Of a DNA stretch of 64,000 nt, positions 61,242 through 64,000 are shown piece by piece. Each line of letters starts with the position of its first letter. Position 1 is the first letter of the stretch. This stretch comes from Linyphia triangularis. Its lineage: Eukaryota > Arthropoda > Arachnida > Araneae > Linyphiidae. The DNA lies in NCBI GenBank assembly GCA_963978545.1, contig CAXBTE010000036.1:1-64000 (forward strand). Direction: 5' to 3'. The translations under genes were made by a program, and so were the position numbers. The notes beneath the pieces are model-generated. The model made no database searches. It was not told the DNA's origin and saw only the letters and a program-made list of their open reading frames with translations.

Positions 61242-64000
61242 CAGTCACATTTGGACAGAATATAAATATAAAACATATTTCAGGTCCCCAAAAAAAATTT
61301 GGTAGCATTTGAGCCATTATTTTCAAAGTTCAAAATTTCCCTTTGAAAATACATTGATTGTATTTTGGAGTTTTTGAATTTTTACTCGTAGTGTATTTGG
61401 AGCACAGTATTGTAACTTGGCCACATTTAAGGTCTTCTATAGGAGATTCTTAAAAACGAAAATCTTAACAACCACAAAATATTAAGGGGGTCAAAATTTG
61501 CAAAGTTGTTTTTTTCAGTGGTACACATACATAATTTTTACACAGAGAGTTTTGGGAGCATAATGTTGTAACTTGGCAACATTGAAGTTCATTAATAGGA
61601 GATTCTTAAAAACGAAAATCTTAACAACCACTAAATATTAAGGGGGTCGAAAGTTGATCCCAAAAAAGGACTGCATTTCAAACACTGAAAATTTCTGAAT
61701 TTTACCTACATTTTGGGCTATAAACTGAATTAAGGGTCCTTTATTGGGCAGATTTGAAATAAAGTGACTGCAAATCATATTTCTATTTTAAAACCAAAAT
61801 CTGGAAGCATTTTGAGCCATTTTTTGGAAAAGTGATTTTTTCATAAAATTTCCTAAGGCTAACCCCTTTGAAAAATTTCGAAAAATTTGAAAATTCAAAA
61901 AAGTATTTTTTCAGTCACATTTGGACAGAATATGAATATAAAACATATTTCAGGTCCACAAAAAAAATTTGGTAGCATTTGAGCCACTATTTTCAAAGTT
62001 CAAAATTTCCCTTTGAAAATACATTGATTTTACAGTTTTTGAATTTTTACTCATAGTGTATTTGGAGCACAGTATTGTAACTTGGCCACATTTAAGGTCT
62101 TCTATAGGAGATTCTTAAAAACGAAAATCTTAACAACCACAAAATATTAAGGGGGTCAAAATTTGCAAATTTGTTTTTTTCAGTGGTACACATACATAAT
62201 TTTTACACAGAGAGTTTTGGGAGCACAATGTTGTGACTTGGCCACATTGAAGTTCATTAATAGGAGATTCTTAAAAATGAAAATCTTAACAACCACTAAA
62301 TATTGAGGGGGTCGAAAGTTTATCCCAAAAAAGGACTGCATTTCAAACACTGAAAATTTCTGAATTTTACCTACATTTTGGGCTATAAACTGAATTAAAG
62401 GGTCCTTTTTTGGGCAGATTTGAAATAAAATGACTGCAAATCATATTTCTATTTTAAAACCAAAATCTGGAAGCATTTTGAGCCATTTTTTGGAAAAGTG
62501 ATTTTTTCATAAAATTTCCTAAGGCTAACCCCTTTGAAAAATTTCGAAAAATTTGAAAATTCAAAAAATTATTTTTTCAGTCACATTTGGACAGAATATG
62601 AATATAAAACATATTTCAGGTTCCCAAAAAAAATTTGGTAGCATTTGAGCCACTATTTTCAAAGTTCAAAATTTCCCTTTGAAAATACATTGATTTTACA
62701 GTTTTTGAATTTTTACTCATAGTGTATTTGGAGCACAGTATTGTAACTTGGCCACATTTAAGGTCTTCTATAGGAGATTCTTAAAAACGAAAATCTTAAC
62801 AACCACAAAATATTAAGGGGGTCAAAATTTGCAAAGTTGTTTTTTTCAGTGGTACACATACATAATTTTTACACAGAGAGTTTTGGGAGCACAATGTTGT
62901 GACTTGGCCACATTGAAGTTCATTAATAGGAGATTCTTAAAAATGAAAATCTTAACAACCACTAAATATTAAGGGGGTCGAAAGTTTATCCCAAAAAAGG
63001 ACTGCATTTCAAACACTGAAAATTTCTGAATTTTACCTACATTTTGGGCTATAAACTGAATTAAAGGGTCCTTTTTTGGGCAGATTTGAAATAAAGTGAC
63101 TGCAAATCATATTTCTATTTTAAAACCAAAATCTGGAAGCATTTTGAGCCATTTTTTGGAAAAGTGATTTTTTCATAAAATTTCCTAAGGCTAACCCCTT
63201 TGAAAAATTTCGAAAAATTTGAAAATTCAAAAAATTATTTTTTCAGTCACATTTGGACAGAATATGAATATAAAACATATTTCAGGTCCCCAAAAAAAAT
63301 TTGGTAGCATTTGAGCCACTATTTTCAAAGTTCAAAATTTCCCTTTGAAAATACATTGATTTTACAGTTTTTGAATTTTTACTCATAGTGTATTTGGAGC
63401 ACAGTATTGTAACTTGGCCACATTTAAGGTCTTCTATAGGAGATTCTTAAAAACGAAAATCTTAACAACCACAAAATATTAAGGGGGTCAAAATTTGCAA
63501 AGTTGTTTTTTTCAGTGGTACACATACATAATTTTTACACAGAGAGTTTTGGGAGCACAATGTTGTAACTTGGCAACATTGAAGTTCATTAATAGGAGAT
63601 TCTTAAAAACGAAAATCTTAACAACCACTAAATATTAAGGGGGTCGAAAGTTGATCCCAAAAAAGGACTGCATTTCAAACACTGAAAATTTCTGAATTTT
63701 ACCTACATTTTGGGCTATAAACTGAATTAAGGGTCCTTTATTGGGCAGATTTGAAATAAAGTGACTGCAAATCATATTTCTATTTTAAAACCAAAATCTG
63801 GAAGCATTTTGAGCCATTTTTTGGAAAAGTGATTTTTTCATAAAATTTCCTAAGGCTAACCCCTTTGAAAAATTTCGAAAAATTTGAAAATTCAAAAAAT
63901 TATTTTTTCAGTCACATTTGGACAGAATATGAATATAAAACATATTTCAGGTCCCCAAAAAAAATTTGGTAGCATTTGAGCCACTATTTTCAAAGTTCAA
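61242..64000. repeat. A-family satellite array 7, continuing beyond the window
   Basis: Monomers start at 61717, 62382, 63048 and 63714 (665, 666 and 666 bp), with the last cut by the window end. They correspond one to one with 29449, 30114, 30780 and 31446 at a constant offset of 32,268 bp, with matching GGTCCACAA and AATTAAAGGG tags. Private changes here include GAGCATAATG near 61556, ATTGAGGGGG near 62303 and AATAAAATGAC near 62425. Confidence 0.96.

Noticed and set aside
1..64000. Assembly artefact from collapsed or looped repeats
   Set aside because: Not excluded, but variable unit numbers, ordered private variants and hybrid units look like genuine array evolution and not exact looping. 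Read-level support is needed to settle it.

Overview
The whole 64 kb window is satellite DNA. I find no protein-coding gene, tRNA, rRNA, transposase, reverse transcriptase or CRISPR array. The sequence is roughly 70% A+T by eye and is built from three related tandem-repeat families. Family A is a 665 bp monomer. Family B is a 76/86 bp unit that is also an internal segment of A. Family C is a 175/197 bp unit that shares its start and end boxes with A. An array this long and this well homogenised points to a eukaryotic heterochromatic, centromeric or subtelomeric locus. AATTTCGAAAAATTT-like runs are reminiscent of Caenorhabditis-type nematodes, but that is an impression and not an identification; an insect or another AT-rich eukaryote is possible.

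Layout: seven A arrays are separated by six composite blocks, each with the order B(left)-C-B(right). A arrays: 1-4754, 7528-16239, 19242-21158, 24161-26077, 28974-53861, 57028-58937 and 61242-64000. Composite blocks: 4755-7527, 16240-19241, 21159-24160, 26078-28973, 53862-57027 and 58938-61241. The satellite runs off both ends of the window. All six blocks sit in the same phase of the A monomer: A is interrupted at its internal B segment, B is amplified, a divergent A-like stretch leads into 5-9 C units, an A-like stretch leads out, B is amplified again, and A resumes after its B segment.

Above the monomer there are several higher-order repeats, visible from shared private variants and constant offsets. 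There is a 4,919 bp tandem duplication containing a whole composite block (about 16.1-26.0 kb), a 3,495 bp five-monomer tandem duplication (36.4-43.4 kb) and a 2,170 bp three-monomer duplication (about 32-35.4 kb). Long-range copies lie at offsets of about 10.5, 10.8/11.5, 12.0, 32.3/32.8 and 49.8 kb. Seven A monomers carry an extra 168 bp internal duplication.

The only open reading frames above about 60 codons are accidental products of the B/C junction and are not annotated as genes. The interest lies in satellite architecture: nested families with a common ancestor, a conserved CpG-containing palindrome in every C unit, a TATA-like box opening most A and C units, helical-turn-sized length variants, and visible unequal-exchange products. 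All counts and positions were made by hand from the printed sequence.
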